Shown here piece by piece: positions 62,024 through 64,000 of a DNA stretch of 64,000 nt. Every line of letters begins with the position of its first letter. Positions within the stretch are counted from its first letter, which is position 1. The notes beneath the pieces were generated by a model that was not told where the DNA came from, did not search any database, and saw nothing but the letters and a program-made list of their open reading frames with translations. The DNA is taken from assembly GCA_000403215.2 (NCBI GenBank), contig KE159536.1:43295-107294 (forward strand), read 5' to 3'. The translations under genes and the position numbers were made by a program. The stretch comes from Lachnospiraceae bacterium A4 (lineage in GTDB: Bacteria; Bacillota; Clostridia; Lachnospirales; Lachnospiraceae).

Positions 62024-63157
62024 ATGATTGATTTTCGTATATATCTCAGGGAAAACAGCGGATGGCTTACAGTAAATTTGTTTCTTGCGCTGGTGATGAC
62101 CGCGACGATGCTGCTAAATGGAATCCCCGCGCATGAAATCGGCTATGGAATGCTTTTGTGCGTCTTTGTCACTGTGGCAGCGGCAGTTCTGGGATTTGGC
62201 AGGCACTGTGAAAGCCTTCGGCAGCTAAAGGAGATGCGCAAAAATATTGCGGTGGTGCAAAATGAGATGAAGGTGCCAGAATACTTATACGAAACGTATT
62301 ATCAGGACTGTATCAACGTGCTGGTGAAGGAGAAGGACCGGATTCAGAACGAATTAATCAGCCGCCAGCAGGATTTGACCGCATATTATTCCATGTGGGT
62401 GCACCAGATTAAGACACCGATTGCCGCGCTCAGGCTGCTGATTGATGAGGAGATCAGTACATTTCTTGAATTGGAGGAGGCTCTGCAAGATGACATGTGT
62501 GTCATAAAATGCCGCCAGATGCAGAACGAACTTTTCCGGATAGAGCAGTATGCCGATATGGCATTGCAGTACACGCGGCTTGGCGCGGAGACAAACGATT
62601 TCGTGTTTGAGAATGTGATGCTGGACGAGGTGATAAAACTGTCGATTCACAAGTATGCAAGACAGTTTATCCAGAAACAGCTTCGTCTGTCATACACGCC
62701 GCAGCAGCTCATGGCAGTCACGGACAAAAAATGGCTGGGGTTTGTGCTGGACCAGCTTTTGTCAAACGCCGTCAAATACACCAGACAGGGCGGCGTCACG
62801 ATACGGGTATGCTGCGCCGGACAGCCATGTGGCGGCGCAGTTTCTGAGCCTGATGAAAAAAAGGCGGGGCACGGGCATTGCGATGAAGCAGCACAAGCTT
62901 TCTGTGATGCTTATGACGAAAGCGTGCGGATTATTATAGAAGATACAGGAATCGGCATTCGCGCTGAGGACCTTCCAAGGGTCTGCGAGAAAGGCTATAC
63001 CGGCTACAACGGACATGCTGACCAATATTCCACGGGAATCGGGCTGTATCTGTGCCAGTCCATCTTGGAAAAACTGGGGCATTCGTTTCACATTACCTCA
63101 GCACAGGGAAAAGGGACGAAGGCTGAGATTGTGATAGGGGGCATGAGAGACGTGTGA
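62024..63157 (+). CDS. Intramembrane-sensing histidine kinase, BceS-like (module 4)
   Basis: A 377-residue kinase with two membrane helices at the N-terminus (about 16-32 and 41-58) and hardly any outer loop. The BceS-type H-box is 'YYSMWVHQIKTPIAALRLLI' (His127). 'LDQLLSNAVKYT' is the N-box, 'IIEDTGIGI' G1 and 'STGIGLYLCQSI' G2. A 30-residue insertion between N-box and G1 ('GGAVSEPDEKKAGHGHCDEA') is unusual and rich in Ala, His and Cys. It starts 24 bases after the regulator gene. Confidence 0.92.
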   Translation: MIDFRIYLRENSGWLTVNLFLALVMTATMLLNGIPAHEIGYGMLLCVFVTVAAAVLGFGRHCESLRQLKEMRKNIAVVQNEMKVPEYLYETYYQDCINVLVKEKDRIQNELISRQQDLTAYYSMWVHQIKTPIAALRLLIDEEISTFLELEEALQDDMCVIKCRQMQNELFRIEQYADMALQYTRLGAETNDFVFENVMLDEVIKLSIHKYARQFIQKQLRLSYTPQQLMAVTDKKWLGFVLDQLLSNAVKYTRQGGVTIRVCCAGQPCGGAVSEPDEKKAGHGHCDEAAQAFCDAYDESVRIIIEDTGIGIRAEDLPRVCEKGYTGYNGHADQYSTGIGLYLCQSILEKLGHSFHITSAQGKGTKAEIVIGGMRDV

Positions 63158-63189
63158 AGCCTTTTGGAACAGCTTTTATAACATGTTCC

Positions 63190-63262
63190 TTACAACAATG
63201 TAAGAAATCAAAGGAAAATGTAAGCCTGACAAATGGCTGGCAGTTTCCTTTTTTGCTATACT
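63190..63262 (+). promoter_or_regulatory. BceR-like box and -10 element before the module 4 ATPase gene
   Basis: TTACA-ACAA-TGTAA (63190-63203) fits the BceR-type consensus TNACA-N4-TGTAA. A second half site TGTAAG lies at 63219-63224. TATACT (63257-63262) is a good -10, but no -35 stands 17 bases upstream, as expected for an activator-dependent promoter. Confidence 0.65.
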
Positions 63263-63309
63263 GTACTCATAAGGCAGATAGAGGAGCAATCAAAAAAGGA
63301 GAACAAACT

Positions 63310-64000
63310 ATGTCTATTTTAAAGGTAAAAAATGTCAGCAAAATTTATACAACCCGTTTCGGGAGTACGAAAGTACAGGCACTTTCTAATATGAATTTCA
63401 CCGTCGAGCAGGGGGAGTATGTGGCGATTATGGGGGAATCCGGCTCGGGCAAGACGACGCTGTTAAACATTCTCGCGTCGCTTGACAGACCGACCAGCGG
63501 AGAGGTGCTGTTAAACGGAAAGAACCTGACAAGCATTAAGGAAAAAGAAATCTCGGCATTCCGGCGCGACAATCTGGGATTTGTATTTCAGGATTTTAAT
63601 CTGCTCGACAACTTTTCGCTCAAGGACAATATTCTGCTGCCGCTGGTTTTGCAGAGAAAACCGGTTGCGGAGATGGAGGAGCGTCTTACCCCGATTGCAG
63701 AGAGGCTCGGCATCGCGCAGCTACTGGAAAAATATCCGTATGAAGTTTCGGGTGGGCAGAAGCAGCGCACAGCCGTAGCGCGGGCAATCATCACCAGTCC
63801 GCAGTTGATTCTTGCAGATGAGCCGACAGGCGCGCTCGACTCCAAGGCGTCCGCGGGGCTGCTTCATGTGTTTCGGGAGATTAACCGCGACGGGCAGACA
63901 ATCCTCATGGTGACACACAGCACCAATGCGGCAAGCCACGCGGACCGCATTATGTTTATCAAAGATGGCGAGGTGTTCCACCAGCTCTACCGCGGTAATC
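63310..64000 (+). CDS. ABC transporter ATP-binding protein, BceA-like (module 4, runs off the window)
   Basis: At least 230 residues, open to the window end. Walker A is GESGSGKTT, Q-loop 'FVFQDFNLLDNFSLKDNILL' (the 'DFNLLD' form typical of BceA), signature VSGGQKQR, Walker B '[12 protein letters not shown]', H-loop 'MVTHST'. The ATG at 63310 follows AAAAGGAG. BceA ATPases energise BceB permeases that free lipid II cycle intermediates from bacitracin-like peptides; the permease gene is expected just beyond the window. Confidence 0.93.
   Translation, partial: MSILKVKNVSKIYTTRFGSTKVQALSNMNFTVEQGEYVAIMGESGSGKTTLLNILASLDRPTSGEVLLNGKNLTSIKEKEISAFRRDNLGFVFQDFNLLDNFSLKDNILLPLVLQRKPVAEMEERLTPIAERLGIAQLLEKYPYEVSGGQKQRTAVARAIITSPQLILADEPTGALDSKASAGLLHVFREINRDGQTILMVTHSTNAASHADRIMFIKDGEVFHQLYRGN

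Overview
The window looks like chromosomal DNA of a spore-forming member of the Firmicutes, most likely a Lachnospiraceae (Clostridium cluster XIVa) species. Pointers are an SpmA-type sporulation gene, strong AGGAGG ribosome binding sites, LytTR/GHKL and OmpR-type two-component systems coupled to FtsX-type ABC exporters, DUF4869, DUF5722, DUF2589 and Rpn-nuclease families, and a mid-GC backbone broken by AT-rich accessory DNA. I cannot fix genus or species. No rRNA, tRNA or CRISPR array was seen.

Layout. 0.4-7 kb: small single genes (SUKH protein, QueG-like Fe-S protein, Bcp peroxiredoxin, a WYL regulator broken by an amber codon, a GyrI-like protein, an alpha/beta hydrolase, an XRE regulator). 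7-13.6 kb: a DUF4869 gene with a truncated ATPase partner, then a reverse-strand exporter module (FtsX permease, frameshifted ATPase, GHKL kinase, LytTR regulator). A duplicated 125-bp promoter segment flanks this stretch. 13.6-22.6 kb: DUF1963 protein, an unknown protein, a giant 1694-residue TPR/repeat/degenerate-AAA protein and glycogen branching enzyme. 22.6-25.6 kb: a small membrane protein, an ABC-F ATPase and spmA.

25.3-36.2 kb is the most unusual part. The full-length spmA is followed by three more copies of only its 3' half, at 28.05, 32.23 and 33.88 kb, plus a decayed stub at 25.71 kb. Each is preceded by the same roughly 41-bp sequence holding a 13-bp palindrome. Between them lie AT-rich cargo blocks, most with a consensus-like promoter of their own: an integrase-fold protein that lacks the catalytic residues, a toxin-antitoxin pair with a nonsense toxin, a KGGVGR/P-loop NTPase operon, an Rpn-nuclease fragment, and DUF2589 genes beside a lanthipeptide-dehydratase fragment. 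The simplest reading is repeated site-specific integration into spmA by elements that each carry a replacement 3' end, which builds a tandem cassette array. A family of 146-158 bp MITE-like elements (ends GGAACTGT, 3-bp TAA/TTA duplications) also populates the window. One copy splits a small gene whose reading frame is restored if the element and one TTA are removed.

36.7-47.5 kb: two further complete response regulator - histidine kinase - ABC ATPase - FtsX permease modules, separated by a graveyard of IS66, MATE and MITE fragments. 47.6-51.6 kb: GT2 glycosyltransferase, glutamate racemase and a GntR/ABC exporter operon. 52.1-59.2 kb: a methyltransferase (possibly leaderless mRNA), a secreted protein with a C39-like end, and two tandem DUF5722 secreted proteins with GH clan A-like motifs. 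59.3-64 kb: a B12-binding radical SAM protein and the start of a fourth (Bce-type) two-component/ABC module, with a BceR-like box in front of its ATPase gene. The four exporter modules suggest a strong need to sense and expel cell-envelope-active peptides.
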